Position numbers and translations under genes: made by a program
Shown: piece after piece, positions 32,621 through 46,554 of the stretch
Numbering within the stretch: position 1 is the first letter of the stretch
Layout: the number at the start of each line of letters is the position of its first letter
The notes under the pieces: model-generated
What the model was told of the DNA's origin: nothing
The model's input: the letters and a program-made list of their open reading frames with translations, nothing else
The model's database searches: none
Source: Rhipicephalus microplus
Taxonomy: Eukaryota; Arthropoda; Arachnida; Ixodida; Ixodidae
Length of the DNA stretch: 64,000 bases
NCBI RefSeq assembly: GCF_043290135.1
Contig: NC_134704.1
Location: 17,524,001-17,588,000 of the forward strand
Direction: 5' to 3'

Positions 32621-32729
32621 GGTGTACTGCGGCTATGTATCAAGATATGGTGAGGGCATCGGGTGCCTGAAAATGTATTCCAGGCACCCGATGCCATCAC
32701 CCTATCTGGAAACATAGCCGCAGTACACC
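32621..32729. repeat. long hairpin, 49-nt arms, 11-nt loop
   Basis: Left arm 32621-32669 and right arm 32681-32729 pair at 45 of 49 positions, starting ggtgtactgcggctatgt and ending catcgggtgcctg at the loop. It lies near the 3' boundary of the I-type LINE. A further copy of tgtactgcgg precedes the left arm. As RNA it would be pre-miRNA-sized. Confidence 0.9.
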
Positions 32730-32846
32730 GGATTGAGCGATGCCGATCGATGGTGGTGGTGGTGGTGGTGTTGCAGCAGGCGGGGTTAGCCTGGCCTACA
32801 TGGCCGGCAATTGTTCCGCCTGAGCATCTCCTGAATTTGGAAAATG

Positions 32847-35800
32847 TCACCACGTGTCAGACAGCCCAGTGTCTCGCAGGAAGACTAACAAAATTTGTTG
32901 CACGTTCCTCCTAGTTGCCGCGGGTCCTTCAGGAAAGATGACGTCATCAACTGTCCGGTGCCTATGACAGCCTTTTCGCAAGGTGCGGATCTTCGCTGCT
33001 CTTTGCACATCAAACTGTGGGCAAAGTCAAATGAAATGTTCGATATCCCCGATGTCACCACAGAAGGCACAGAACGGGGAAGCGTATCTCCCAGTCTTGA
33101 ATGACCAGGCTGGGGTGTATGCGGAGCCGGTTATTATGCGGTACAACAGCGTCGCTTCTTCACGAGAAAGTCCATGAATTACACATGCTTGGTGTGGCAA
33201 CTTGTAGATCGCCTTGAAGTGATTGCGTATCACATCTTTGTTGTTCTGGTAAGTCTTGGGAGTTCTTACTTTTAGAAACGGTGTACGTGCTTCGCATGCA
33301 AGGGCATCAGCCTTTCATTGCCCTCAATGCCAACGTGGGATGGGATTCACTGGAACTTTATATTAAAACTCTTGCCATTTAGGTGCTTGATTAGTGCCAG
33401 ACATTGCCTGGTGAACTTTTCTTGAGGTAGGCCACGATGCAGTCTTTGTAGCGCCGATTTGGAGTTCGTCAGCACTACAACATCTCGTGCAGAAAAGGAT
33501 CGCAATTTTCGCAAAGCCGCCGTGATTGCAGCGCTTTCTACCGTTGTGCACGAAACCACGCAATCCAGGCGCCCCGACCATGAAAGGCCAAGGCAGGGTA
33601 TGCAGAAAGCCGCTGCGCAGCTATCCGTTTGTGTGCACACTGATCCGTCGGTGTACACTTGTAGGTGGCTGTGGTACATGGTGCTCAAGTAGTCCAGCGC
33701 AAGAAATTTTGCTTCCGTGGCTGGAATGGTGTGCTTCGCTGGTACATTGGGTACGCTGAAGTTACACGCAACATCCACAAAAGACCATGGCAGGTCCATA
33801 GGGCGCCGTTTAGGTAGTTTCAAGCCTAAATATCGAAATGTGTTTAGTGCCGCGTTGAAATGTGAGCCAGTTCTTGCTCTTAGCCGCCGGAGAAGCGCCG
33901 TGCCTGCGAAGGACTCGCCCAGTCTTGACAGCTGCGTCAATAAGGCCTGAGACGCCAAAAGGCGGAGCGAAAGAGACTCGGCCTCATTGGTGACCTTCGT
34001 GTTTGAAGCCGCCTGAGGGACTCCCATCGCCAAGTGCAGACCCTTTTTGTGCACTGCCTCTCGGCGTTCGAACTGGCTTGGTGATTGTGATATCAGGGGC
34101 AGCTGATAAAGAATGCGGCTTGTTATAAGCGCATCATTCAATTTAAGCATGGACATAGGATCATTGCCTCAACGGACCCCTGCCATACGACGAAGAGCGT
34201 TGATCCTTTGCACTGATGCAGTGACTATACCATCAACCGCACGTCACCATAATAGCTTGTTGTCGATGGTAATGCCTAGGAAACGGACACTTGTTGCTCA
34301 ACGAATTGAGTGGCCTCGAATATTCAGCGACAGACATGTTGACTTCCGTCGCGCTCCCGGGAAGAGCATGAAGGCCGATTTTTCCGCTGATAAAGATATG
34401 CCTAGTGTCAACAAGTGACGCTCAATGATTGAAATAGCGCTCTGTGCTATCCGGGCCAAACGTTTGTGCTGATACCCTGAGATCCAAATGCAAATGTCAT
34501 TGGCGTAGATGAGTATTTTAACTGCTTTCAGAGCTAAGTGCAGAGTGTCGGGAAGGCTGGCCATGGCAGCGTTAAAAAGCAACGGAGATAGAACACTTCC
34601 TTGTGGGACGCCGAGGGAAACGCGTCTCTCTTCGCTAGTTACATTTCCAAGCTTAACACGGGCACAGCGGTCTCTGAGAAATTCATGTATGAACCGAAGA
34701 GCATTTCCCGACACACCCATGGCTCGGAGCCTGTTCACGATGCCTGCCTGAAGCACACAATCATATGCCTTGGCAACGTCCATGAAGACGGCGAAAGTCG
34801 AGAGTCCGCTGACGTGGTTGTGCTCGATGTGGCTTAATAGGTCCAAAACACTGTCCTGGGCACTCAGTCGTGGGCGAAAACCGGTCATACACGATGACCA
34901 TCGTCTTCCTTGTTCAAGGTAACAAGTTAATCTTGTATATAATAATCTTTCCATCAACTTGGATACGCATGATGTAAGAGATACCGGTCGATATGACGCG
35001 AGGCTCGTAGGATCCTTTCCGGACTTTAGGACTGGCACCACCCATGCTGTCTTCCAAACAAATGGGATCTCTCCCGTGCTCCAGACATGATTAAATATGT
35101 CCAAAAGGGCCATTTTTCGCTCATATGGTAGATTTGTCAGCATTTCATTGCTGATCAAATCGGGACCCATGGCACAGCGTCTTCTTAATTTGCTAAGTGC
35201 CATATCCAGCTCTCGAAAGGTGAATGGCGTATCCATCGTGTGAAAAAACTGGGGTGACAGAGGAATCGCCGCTCCTGCTGATCTACCAGATGTGTACACG
35301 TCTGCGAAATCCTCTGCAAGGGTTTGCAAATCTATCCCTTGTTTCAAAGCGAGTGCTTCGAATGGCCTGTGTGTTCGGATCTTCCCAGAAAGACTATTTA
35401 TTACTGCCCATATCTTTGTCAAGGGCGTTAACGTTGATAAACTCTCACAGAAAGCGGCCCATTGGTTTTGTCTTAATTTTTTTGTATGGTGACGAATCGC
35501 AGCGTTTATCCTGTTATATTTGGTTTTCGCAGACGTATTTCTTTTTGTTCTCATTATTTTCCGCTCCGCCCGTCTACGTGCTGCGCAGAGGTTCTTCAAT
35601 TTCAAGTCAGGAGCAGGAAAATGGTCGGGCAGTTTAAGCAACGAAGTTGCTGCTCCCTTGCTTTGCAACATATCTGCGAACAGCTCACCAGTGGATTTGT
35701 CCAACGCTTCTCTGTAGGTGTCCCAGAGTGTTACATTGCAGAATTGTCGACCAGCAGTTCGAAATCCCAGGATATTGGTGAAGACGGGAAAATGGTCACT

Positions 35801-36451
35801 GCCCATTCTGTCTGGAGCCGTGGTCGATGATACCAGAAGGTCCGTGGAGTGAAATACAAGGTCTATTGCACTCCATGAATCTGGTGGCCTGAAAAATGTA
35901 GGTTTGCCATCGTTCGCCACACATAAATCGGCAGCATTCGCAGCTGCTAGAAGTTCCTTGCCTCTAAAATCTACACTCTTATCTCCCCAGAGTGAATGGT
36001 GCGCGTTAAAATCACCACAGATTATTCGAGGAGCGGGACATCGAGTGCAAAGGTCCTTTATGAAAGTCTCCATGGAGACCTTTTTTCGTGGGCTTATGTA
36101 CACCGATACCACACTCAGTTTTCGGTTTCCCAGGCACACTTGCACAGCAGCGACTTCCAGTGAGTTGGAACAGAGGTCTTGCGCTGGTAAGGCGACGTGA
36201 GGTATTTCCCGGCTTATGTATATCATTGCGCTTCCATTTGCAAACGACGTTATGCTCGGGTTGCCGTTTCGGGCGTACCCTGGGAGCGTCCTTGCATTTG
36301 GTAGACCGGCTTCGGAGAGGGCTAGAACCGGTATTGGAATGTCGCGCAGGAAAAGGTTGAGTTCGCACAGACGTTTTAGAAGACCGGTGCAGTTCCATTG
36401 CATTATTAAGGGCACTTTTGAAGGACGAAATAGACCAGGTGGGCGAGACAT
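32847..36451 (-). pseudogene. I-type LINE ORF2 (endonuclease-RT-RNase H-finger), broken
   Basis: The start AUG is at 36449-36451, 10 bases after the ORF1 stop. Endonuclease: MQWNCTGLLKRL, GDFNAHHSLWGD, AIDLVF, GSDHFPV. RT: SYRPVSLTSCVSKLMERLL, FMDVAKAYDCV, GVPQGSVLSPLLF, then IYANDICIWI, in which the YADD motif is YAND (Asn codon 34499-34501). The frame breaks at about 34300-34160 within the RT thumb. RNase H (34156-33347): VYTDGSV, TVESAAI, then TNSKSAL where TDSKSAL is expected (Asn codon 33464-33466). A TGA replaces Trp of the WIPSH motif just after 33347, with a 1-base deletion soon after. The C-terminal finger (CAFCGDIGDIEHFI) is followed by another TGA, and homology continues to TGA at 32847. 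At least two frameshifts, two stops and two lost catalytic Asp mean no enzyme activity. Confidence 0.88.
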
Positions 36452-36461
36452 TGCCACTATT

Positions 36462-37870
36462 CTACTGTGTGTTTGTGGAAGCAGAGCAAAGTAACACTGA
36501 CTCTAGAGCCAGGACTGCTTCCAACATATCCTTCGTTGAACTCGCAGGCATCTTAGCGACGTGTGAACGTAGTGCGGTGAACAGAGTGCAAATAACGTGC
36601 TCCAGGTTTTCTTGCTGTTCGCTTCCAGATGGTACTTGAGGTGGGCTCAGTGCATCAGCGTAGGTGCGCTTGGCGGACTCTTTCGTGATACATTTCTCAC
36701 CAGCGTTGAGCACTTGCGTTGACTCAGTACCAGCTCTTGTCGGATTTAGGCGCGGAAAATTTCCTGCGTACTCTTTTCCAAACCGCCATATTGTGGCGCA
36801 CGGGACGTCTTCTTTGTGAGTGATGGTTCGTTCACAGTCTTCGGGCCGAGGACAAACGTGTTATTTCTTCACTGCGCAGCTGTTCGTGGTGGACATCGGC
36901 CGTAGCTAGCTGGGTGGTCGCCGCCACAGTTTGCACACACAAGTTTTTCTTTACTTGTACACGTCTTAAAGTCATGAGGCCCCCCACAGCGCTTACACCT
37001 TTGTTCCCCACGACAGTGCTTAGCAACATGTTCAAAACGCTGACATTTAAAACAGCGTGGCGGCGGCTCCACGTAGTCTACCAGCTCGTGTCTGGTGAAG
37101 CCAAGGTTGATCTCTGGACGTTCCGAATTGGGAGCGAATGTGAGAACCACAGAGTCAGTGCGCCTTGACTCCCACTCGGAGGATGAGGTTTGGTCCCGTC
37201 GTATGATTCTTTTCGCGTGGTATACTCCCTGAGGTCTCAGGTAGGTTAACAGCTCTTCGTCCGAGTACCATCTTGGGACCCCTTTTATAATGCATGTATT
37301 TTTCATGTAGCTGTGTGGTACACGGGCAGATATGGCAAGGCCGCAGATAGTGTTGGTCTCTAGAAGCATATTAGCTTGGTGTTCTGTCTCTATATCCAAG
37401 AGCAGGGCTCCCTGTGCTGTGAAACGGCTCTTAAATGGGGCTCCACCGAGAATCGTTTCAATTCCAGAGTATAGGTCAATAGGGTTCACTTGCCTCAAGT
37501 TAGCTCCTTCAGATGTTGGAGCAATTAACACAGGAATGCCCACCGTCCTGTCTTTGCGATGTCGCACAAGGTGAAAACCACCCTCGTCCATGTCTAGATC
37601 TATGAGGTTCGCCCCGTTGTGGTCCCCGACGACAGTTGATTCGTCCTCTGATTCAACGCTGTGTTGTCGCTTGCAGTCAGGTATGCTTGCGCAAACCAGC
37701 TGGTGCTTCTGACCTGGTGTCACACCTTGGGAGGTCATGGCGGCGCTCTCCCTGATGCTTGTTTCGTTTCTTCTAGCACCTTTCGACAAGGCGTGCTGCG
37801 CAGCACCAGTCGGTCGACGATACGACAGGTACCTTTTCGAGTCGTCCGACGTCTTGAGCAGTGCTGAGCC
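36462..37870 (-). pseudogene. I-type LINE ORF1, CCHC zinc-knuckle nucleic-acid-binding protein, frameshifted
   Basis: The N-terminal part (from about 37870, with YGSALLKTSDDSKRYLSY) has no AUG in frame before it. The central part is an RRM-like region (IIKGVPRWYSDEELLTYL, about 37290-37230). Three knuckles follow: CFKCQRFEHVAKHC, CKRCGGPHDFKTC and CANCGGDHPASYGRC (37060-36890). The frame then stops at 36869, and the C-terminal part resumes in another frame (from about 36825, through YADALSPPQVPSGSE) to TAG at 36462-36464. One or more indels near 36830-36870 explain this. In functional relatives the protein coats LINE RNA. Confidence 0.82.
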
Positions 37871-38039
37871 GTAATATAAACAAAAATAAACGATAAATGC
37901 AGACAGAGCTACTTAGCCAAGCCCGATGCCGATCGACGACCAACCAGGTGATGCCATATGGAGCTTCGCCCCTAAATATAGCAACTAAAGAGTGAGAAAA
38001 CCTTCTGAAAGCGCATGGGGGAATGTGCCTTATTCAATA
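37871..38039. other. spacer between two I-type LINEs, with repeat end motif
   Basis: Contains ggagcttcgcccctaaa at 37962-37978, the minus-strand form of the tttagggg repeat-end motif, and a (GA)n stretch beginning near 38040. Confidence 0.5.
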
Positions 38040-38063
38040 ATGAGAGAGAGGAGAGAGAGAGAA
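38039..38063 (+). repeat. (GA)n microsatellite
   Basis: GAGAGAGAGGAGAGAGAGAGA-type run at the 3' end of the LINE fragment. Confidence 0.9.
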
Positions 38064-39085
38064 GTGAACGTTTGTTTTTGAGACAGTGCCCTGAGCAATG
38101 CCCGGTGTCACCCTGAGGTGAGAGGGCTCCTTAGTCCAGGAACCCTCTGGCTTCTACTGCCCTCTCGGCCCTGGCGACGAGTTGTTGTTGGTCCTCCAGG
38201 TCCTCGAGGGCGAGCTTCGCCTGCCACGTTTCGGTTATGTCCTCGTTCGTCTGTCCTGCTTCATTATCAGTCGTGTGTTGTTGCAGATTACGTCTGGCAA
38301 TACACTGGCATGCAAGAAGCAAGTGTGCCAGGGTGTCCGGTACGCTGCAAAGCGGGCACATAGAGCTATATATCGTTGGGTAGAGATGGTGCATTAGGGC
38401 CCCATGCTTGTATGTGCTGCTTTACAGGCATCTCAGTATCACGCTTTCCTTTTTTGTCAGTTTTGGGTGTGGTGGAGGGTATACTCGTCGCTCCAGCCTG
38501 TAATGCTGGAGTAACGACGAGTAGGTGTTTTGAACAACTTCCGTCTCTTCAACGACGGGTCGAATGTCCTGTGGGCAGGGGGCAGCCCGGCTGACGTGCT
38601 CGTGGGCAGCGGCGTGGGCTGCTTCATTTCTGTGCAAACCCTCGTGTCCTGGCACCCATAATATACAAGTGTATGGGAGTGGAATGCTTCGCCGTTTCAA
38701 AATATTGATGGTATTGTCTGAGATACGGCCCTTAGCGAAATTACCGCAGGCGGCTTGCGTATCGGTGAAAATCACCTCGCTGTCCGTACATGTTGCGGTT
38801 GCTAGATTGATTGCCGATCCTTCTGCTGCATCTGAATTGAATGCGTTGACCGTGGCCGACGCTAATTCTCGGCCTTGAGAATCTACGACGCTGACAGCGT
38901 ACGCGTTTCTAAGCGGATACTTGTCCGTGTCAGTGTAGCGGGCGTCCGGGTCTTGCTTGAACTTTCGTTAAATAGCGTTAGCTCAAGCCTTGCGTCTACT
39001 TTTGTGGAAAGTAGGATGCATGTCTCGTGGAATAGGTGCGATGGACAGCGACTTAGGAGCTTCGTTTATATAGACCAATATGTAT
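38040..39085 (-). pseudogene. second I-type LINE, 3' part: RNase H and C-terminal finger
   Basis: Minus strand: RYTDTDKYPLRNAYAVSVVD (near 38940), NAFNSDAAEGSAINLA, VIFTDTQAACGNFAKGR, LWVPGHEGLHRNEAAHAA give a complete RNase H core with Asp, Glu, Asp and His in place. Then come HPKLTKKESVILRCL and the finger SSMCPLCSVPDTLAHLLLAC, ending with stop at 38131. Upstream of 38960 frames shift repeatedly (LFHETCILLS region), and no RT remains. A TAA at about 38422-38424 replaces an expected Gln codon before AGC AGC ACA; the frame is otherwise continuous across it. The 3' UTR ends in a (GA)n-type run at 38040-38063. Confidence 0.8.
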
Positions 39086-39367
39086 AACCTCAGTAGCGTT
39101 ATCTGATGAAGAGATTTTTTTATATAGACCATTGTGAATCATATAGTGTATGAACGCACCCGTATTTTTTTGTTAGTTGGAGAACATAACCGGCAGCTGA
39201 ATTTCAGTTTCTCATTAAGCCACGAAAGTTAATCATTTTCTTTTTAGGGACAGTGGCAGCGCACGTCGCATTTAGTGCCCAACGATAACATTAATAGGTA
39301 AACAAAGTGTGGTGAGGGCACGAGATCAGAGAAGAGAATGCTTTTGCCAAGCGCTTCACTGATTTTT
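39086..39367. other. no recognisable feature
   Basis: AT-rich spacer. Confidence 0.4.
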
Positions 39368-39379
39368 CTTTCAGTGACT

Positions 39380-39622
39380 CTGATTGATTGATTTATGGGG
39401 TTTAACGTCCCAAAACCACTATATGATTATGAGAGACGCCGTAGTGGAGGGCTCCGGAAATTTTGACCACCTGGGGTTCTTTAACGTGCGCCCAAATCTG
39501 AGCACACGGGCCTACAACATTTCCGCCTCCACCGGAAATGCAGCCGCCGCAGCCGGGAATCGAACCCGCGACCTGCGGGTCAGCAGCCGAGTACCTTAGC
39601 CACTAGACCACCGCGGCGGGGC
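39380..39622 (-). repeat. Ruka-like SINE with 12-bp target-site duplication
   Basis: Full minus-strand copy. ctttcagtgact flanks it at 39368-39379 and 39623-39634. The tRNA-like head (B box gggaatcgaacccgc on the complement) is well preserved, so the insertion is recent. Confidence 0.93.
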
Positions 39623-39634
39623 CTTTCAGTGACT

Positions 39635-40149
39635 GCAGTGAAGCCAACAAGTTTGGTGAATCAGGTGGCGAATGTTTCATTCTTTTCGTGTAATCCGCGC
39701 ATGATGTTTCCCTCTTTTTTATGTTTGTCGTGTTATGTTAAGATCGAGGCTATGCCCAGTTAGCGCGCGAATAACCGCAGTTAATTGCCCGTTACGTAAC
39801 AAAAAATAAAGAGAGCCCATAAAAAAAAGCGTGTCGGTCATGACATGCTTGAATCGCGCCTTGCCTATCTTTCATACCAGAAGCTTACCCACTCGTAACA
39901 AGTGCCTCGGTTGGCTGCGTTAGCTAGTTCACGCCACTAATCGCCAAAAAAGCAATAAAAGGTTGTTATTTGCCGAGCGCTGCAAGATCAAGGCAGAATA
40001 GGACGCAGAATTCTACCGGTCGACAGATTTTTGTTAAATTGAGCGATAGTGTAAGTAGGCATGTTTATTGGCTGTAAAATTCACACTCCATAGAAGTTTC
40101 CTTCTTAATAAAAAAACAGCATGTTGTCTTTGCATTACGCTCGAGCCGC
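39635..40149. other. no recognisable feature
   Basis: No motif or repeat identified. Confidence 0.4.
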
Positions 40150-40385
40150 TCTGTGGGTCTATCAGTTACGGTACTCGAATACACAAACCCACAAGTCGTC
40201 GGGTCGAATCACGACCACAGTGGTGGCATTTTGTTGGAGAGGAAATGCTACAGGCCCATGTACTTAGATTTAGGTGCAGGTTAATCAACGCCAGTTGGTC
40301 GAAATAGCCGGGGCTCTTTACTACGGCGTCCCTATTAATCATAACGACGTTTTGTGATGTAAAACCGCAACATTTATTATCGCAT
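40150..40385 (+). repeat. diverged Ruka-like SINE
   Basis: tRNA-like gggtcgaatcacgacc, the body blocks ggaaatgctacaggcccatg and gttggtcgaaatagccgggg, and the tail ttttgtgatgtaaaaccgcaac, all in the order of the intact copies. Confidence 0.75.
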
Positions 40386-42313
40386 CGTTTTTGTGTAAAA
40401 GACATCGGAATACAAGCAATGGTGTCATGTCAGACAGTGAATGTAGTTATTCTTTATTTTAGTTCAGAAGGGTTCGAAAAGGGACATAAGTATATTGATG
40501 AAACAAATATATCAAGAAAACATAATAAACGCAGTGCACAAAGAAAACAGTAAATGAGAGATGACATTTTTTTTTATTTGGATCCCAAATCCACAAGAAG
40601 GCATCCGCAGCAACAAGACCCCGATTAATTGCTCATATTAAAATAGTAAACTGTAAGGAAAGATGCACTAAATAGAAAATATGCAAAGCAATTGACGTTG
40701 AAACGAAGTAATGCATCAATTAACGAAAGAGAACTGAGGCACTGAACTATAGCATTATGAAAGGGAATGGAGCACAACAGGAGAATAACCGAAGTGAAAT
40801 GTGCATTTTCTTTCGCGAGCGTAGCATGTCGATGTGTTGTCGTTGAAAGGCAAGCCAATAAAACGGCATACATATTAAAGGAAGTCGGATAAGCGTGTTT
40901 ATTTCGTAACGAATGCGTCGGCTTGAGCTTTTAAGTCTTTGCATAATTCGCAGTGAGGGTATTTGTGGCACCTCGACGATTGCAGCGTTTCAAACTACGT
41001 GATGCACTTCTCGATCAATGTGTTTGTGCACTAGGAGGCGTCAGTTTGTGTCGTGACATACGTATTTTTGCAGGACCTCCTTTAACATACCGTGGTTTCG
41101 CAACTAGCTCATGAAACTCGCTTCTTTCCTCCTCTTAAAATGTTTTGACATTTCAAGGTATTGGCTTAAAATTAGGTTTGATTGTGTTCATGCATATATA
41201 CTGTTCACAAAAGAGACAGTACCACACACAAAAGAGGTACACTCCATGAGGAGTCAAGGTCATTGTCAGTAAAATTGCACTAAGCGCTTGCAGTAGATGC
41301 GCCACGAAAATTCTGGTATATATCTAAGACGACGGTGGGCTAGATTTATTTTCGTAGTTAACGGCTCAGTGGACTCAATTTATGACTTTAAATTTGTCAG
41401 ATACGCTTTTATATGGTTCACTTTTTTTATTTTTGCACATTCGCTGACTCAAGGACTCCGTTTCATCTGGGTCGTTCCCTGTGTGAGACACAGCGGAATA
41501 ACAAGTAAAAAAAAACTTAACCGAGTGTAACTATTCCTTCAATTTTATAACCCAATTTAATGAGATGTCAGCCCACTGCCACTATCTAGGCACCTTAGCA
41601 ATAACTTGGCAGCCACACCCCAAAAGTGCCCTCTTTTCTACAATTTCTTTACAAAAAAAAGCATAAAAATGTCTTCTGCTGTCACAGCTTTACCTTTTCT
41701 GCACTATACACGCAGGTTTTCCAGGCGCTTTCTGCGTTCTTCAGTGACATCTGCGACGCGTTGGTTACAGTCGGCATAGGTCAGGCGTCGAAAGCTCTGA
41801 AGTAATAAAGTTTCAATTAGAAACGACTTGTCACACAATGTACAGTCCTTGCCAGGACAGGTCACCGTGTTTTTCCGTAATTAAAAAAGCCAGTACATGC
41901 GAGTTTACCGAGTCGAGGTGCCAAAACTTAATTACTTGCGAGTCCTCGCCCTGCGCCGAGCGGCAAACGCGACCATTGCGCATTGTTTCTGAAAAGAGCG
42001 TCCACATCCTAGAGAGACTGCCCAGGGATTAAACAGACGTGATACCAAACCCTTTCATTTTTTAGGCTCTTTTGTAACTGGAGATACAACTCCTGCTTAG
42101 TTGACTCTTTCACCTCGGCTGCAGCTGTTTTCATTCCTCTTTACTATCTTTTTTAATGCTCTGACGGAGTTAAATTTTAGTCGCATTATTATATTCCAGC
42201 TATATTGTAATCGAGGATCTGGTCACCCTGAAAGATACGACCTTTAATTTGTCAAAATTCATGACACTAGAGGTGAAAAGATATTCTCTAAAGAATATGT
42301 ACTTCTTATTTAC

Positions 42314-42315
<2 letters not shown>
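40386..42315. other. no recognisable feature
   Basis: AT-rich sequence with no coding motif or repeat recognised. Confidence 0.45.
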
Positions 42316-42359
<44 letters not shown>

Positions 42360-42788
42360 GCACGCACGCACGCCCACACACACGCACCCACCCGCGCACA
42401 CGCACGCACACACACACGAGCGCGCGCACGCACGCCCACACGCACGCACCCACACGCGCACACGCACGCACGCGCACACACGCGCGCACGCGCGCACGCA
42501 CGCACGCACGCGCGCACGCACGCACGCACGCGCGCACGCACGCACACGCGCACGCACGCGCGCACACACGCGCACGCACGCGCACGCACGCACGCACACG
42601 CGCACGCATGCACACACACGCATGTACGCACGCACGCGCACACACACGCCCACAGGTACGCACACACACGCACGCACGCGCACACGCACGCACACACACG
42701 CACGCACGCATGCACACACACGCACGCACGCGCACACACACGCACGCACACACACACGCACGCACGCGCGCACACACACACGCGCACG
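42316..42788 (+). repeat. compound (CA)n/(CACG)n simple repeat, ~470 bp
   Basis: Pure CA for ~40 bases, then alternating CACG, CGCG and CACA units to the end. Alternating purine-pyrimidine throughout. The Thr-His-Ala-Arg and Cys-Val-Arg open frames on both strands are translations of this repeat. Confidence 0.98.
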
Positions 42789-43587
42789 TGTTAGCGAAAT
42801 CCGCTGTTGGTATCAAACGAGTACGTACATATGTCGTAACGTCTAAGGAAACCATAGAAATGCGTAGTTTCTTGCATTAGTGATTCCTAAATTATATTTT
42901 TACATGTTTACCTGTATTGGCCCGAGTGTTTTACTCCTGCGTCATTTATTTGAAAACGGACGTGTGTTGTTTTTTCAGTAGATAAAGATATACTGGAGCT
43001 ATTGCCATCATATAAGCGAGAATCTCCCGGAAATGTTATCGGTACCTGTCTTCTATTCGACAGTTTACTCTCCGGTTGACTGGATATGTTAAATTATCTG
43101 AAAAAGACAACAGCTTCCATTCTTTATTTCACAGACAGTGAATGTTCTTACTAGTTCCTTTTTCTTCCACATTACTTTAAGATGCAAGCTTCCTTTCAGA
43201 AGACCCAAGAAACAAAGAAAGGCTTTAGTTAATGCACAGCCATGAATTTCAGTGGATTAGGTAGCTTGCTAGGCTTAAGTTTCAAAGTTCTCATTTTCTA
43301 ACCCCTCCGCACGCTCGCTGCCCGAACTGCCACACCAGTAAGTTTGCAACTAAGAGTTCAGGTCATTTTCATTGCTTTTTGTTGCACTGAAGGCAAGAAG
43401 ACTTGGTTGTTTTGCCGAAGTAATATAGAAGATATTAAGGAAAGACGTAAATTATCTACAGGTAAGAACCACCAGTTTTTGTAGGAAGTCTTTATATTGT
43501 TGCAGTCACCACTGATGAAAGTATCGCCATGAAAAATAAAAAAGAGACCTACGCTGGCACATTGTTAGCGTCTGTGTCAAAGGATAA
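42789..43587. other. no recognisable feature
   Basis: Unique-looking AT-rich sequence. Confidence 0.4.
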
Positions 43588-43810
43588 GCCCCGCTGCCAT
43601 GGTGGTCTAGTGGTTATGGCACTCGGCTGCTAAGCCAAACGTCACGCGATTGAATTTCGGCTGCCGCGACTGCATTTTCAGAGGTCAAAATGTTTGAAGC
43701 CCGTGTGCTTAGATTTAGGTCCACGCTAAAGAACCCCTGGTGGTCGAACTTTCCGGAGCCCTCCACTACGGCGTCCCTCCGCTACAGTTTAGGGATGTTA
43801 AACGACTGGT
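43588..43810 (+). repeat. Ruka-like SINE with (AAT)n tail
   Basis: Head ccccgctgccatggtggtct, A-box-like tagtggttatgg, degenerate B box gcgattgaatttc, then the body to gttaaacgactgg. The following (AAT)n appears to be its expanded tail. Confidence 0.85.
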
Positions 43811-45329
<1,519 letters not shown>

Positions 45330-45502
45330 AGCGAGGAAATGTGGGGAGAGTTACCAGGCGAAATGTTGGGGCCCGCGTGCTCAGATTTGGTTGCACGTTA
45401 AAGAATCCCAGGTGGTCGAAATTTCCGGAGCCCGCCACTACAGCGTCTCTCATAATCATGTGGTGGTTTTGGGCCGTTTAACCTCCCATATAATCATCGA
45501 GC
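45330..45502 (+). repeat. 5'-truncated Ruka-like SINE
   Basis: Body from about ggcccgcgtgctcagatttgg to gtggttttgggccgtttaacc. The tRNA head is absent. Confidence 0.8.
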
Positions 45503-46554
45503 TGTACTCAAGACGAGTGAAAGTGTTTGCGAGGGATAATTGTTGCGCGAGGCATTCATGATCATATCGGGTGTCAGTACGGTAGTTCGTCGTTGAAGTA
45601 ATGCAAGCGCAGTTGTCCACGATAGGCGCAGCAAGTGCTTATAAAAGATGGCTTGCTGGGCGTGTTGCGGCTGCATCATCGGGAAAAACAGCGCGAGATA
45701 TTGAGACAAGAAACGTGTGGTACTTTTCTTTGTTGTCGTTTACTGCGCTGCTTCCGGACGATGATGCAGGCTGTGCAATGAGGCAACGCAACTCGCCAAT
45801 CACTGGAAGACCAGTTTCTTTTTCGTTTTCGTCTAGCTGAGCTAACGGCTGATGTCAAGGCAACTTAAGAACGCGTTCATCTCCCATGAAGCGTGTTGCG
45901 TAAATATGTAACGGTTGTTGTTCGGGCAAAGCGGCACGAAAATTACGTGACATGAAAGGGAGGCGAAAACGCAAGATGACATGAAAGAAGTGGTGCTGAT
46001 GCACTTATTGTTTCCTCCGAATATTGATCGCTAACATTGAACATAGCCGTAGACGTCGGAGGGCTTTTTCGGTGACGCTCTACTTCAGGATGCAAACAAG
46101 CACATATTAGCTGTAGCGAAGAAAATATGCCGCGCTATTCTCGACCACCGTCCTGCACATGCGCTCTCTGCATTTTTCTGTATCTTTTGTATATGCTTCA
46201 GAGATGACGTAGACAACTAGGCACCATATTATGGATGCATAAGTGCGCAAGTATTTTTAACTCAGTGTGTGCACATACATTCACACATGCTTAAGCTATC
46301 TTTATACGCACATTTTAAGGTATGCTCATAATCCTAAACTTAGGGGCTGCAACTATAGAATTTGCTATAAATTCTATATTTATATATATTTGACTAATTG
46401 TAGCATTACATTGTGTGCTTTTATATGCCTAAATTCCTTTTTGATTGTGAGGCAGAGCGTAATGGGGGATATCGGCATGATGTAGACCCCCCCCCCTGAG
46501 TTTCTTTAATCACGCTTGTAAACTTAAGCTCGTGGTATTCCTGTCTTTTGTGCC
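45503..46554. other. no recognisable feature
   Basis: The frame 45601-45840 + has no motif. A C run lies near 46488-46496. Confidence 0.4.

Larger units (their letters stand above)
32583..37870 (-). mobile_element. near full-length I-type LINE, inactivated
   Basis: Minus strand, 5' to 3': zinc-knuckle ORF1 (about 37870-36462, one frameshift), a 10-base gap, then ORF2 (36451-32847) with endonuclease, RT, RNase H and a C-terminal finger, interrupted by frameshifts and stops. The 3' region continues to about 32583 and contains a strong 49-bp-arm hairpin. RNase H after RT and a CCHC ORF1 define the I/R1-type group. The exact ends are not certain. Confidence 0.85.

Noticed and set aside
42249..42855. 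Long Thr-His-Ala-Arg and Cys-Val-Arg open frames in up to four frames
   Set aside because: They are translations of the (CA)n/(CACG)n simple repeat.
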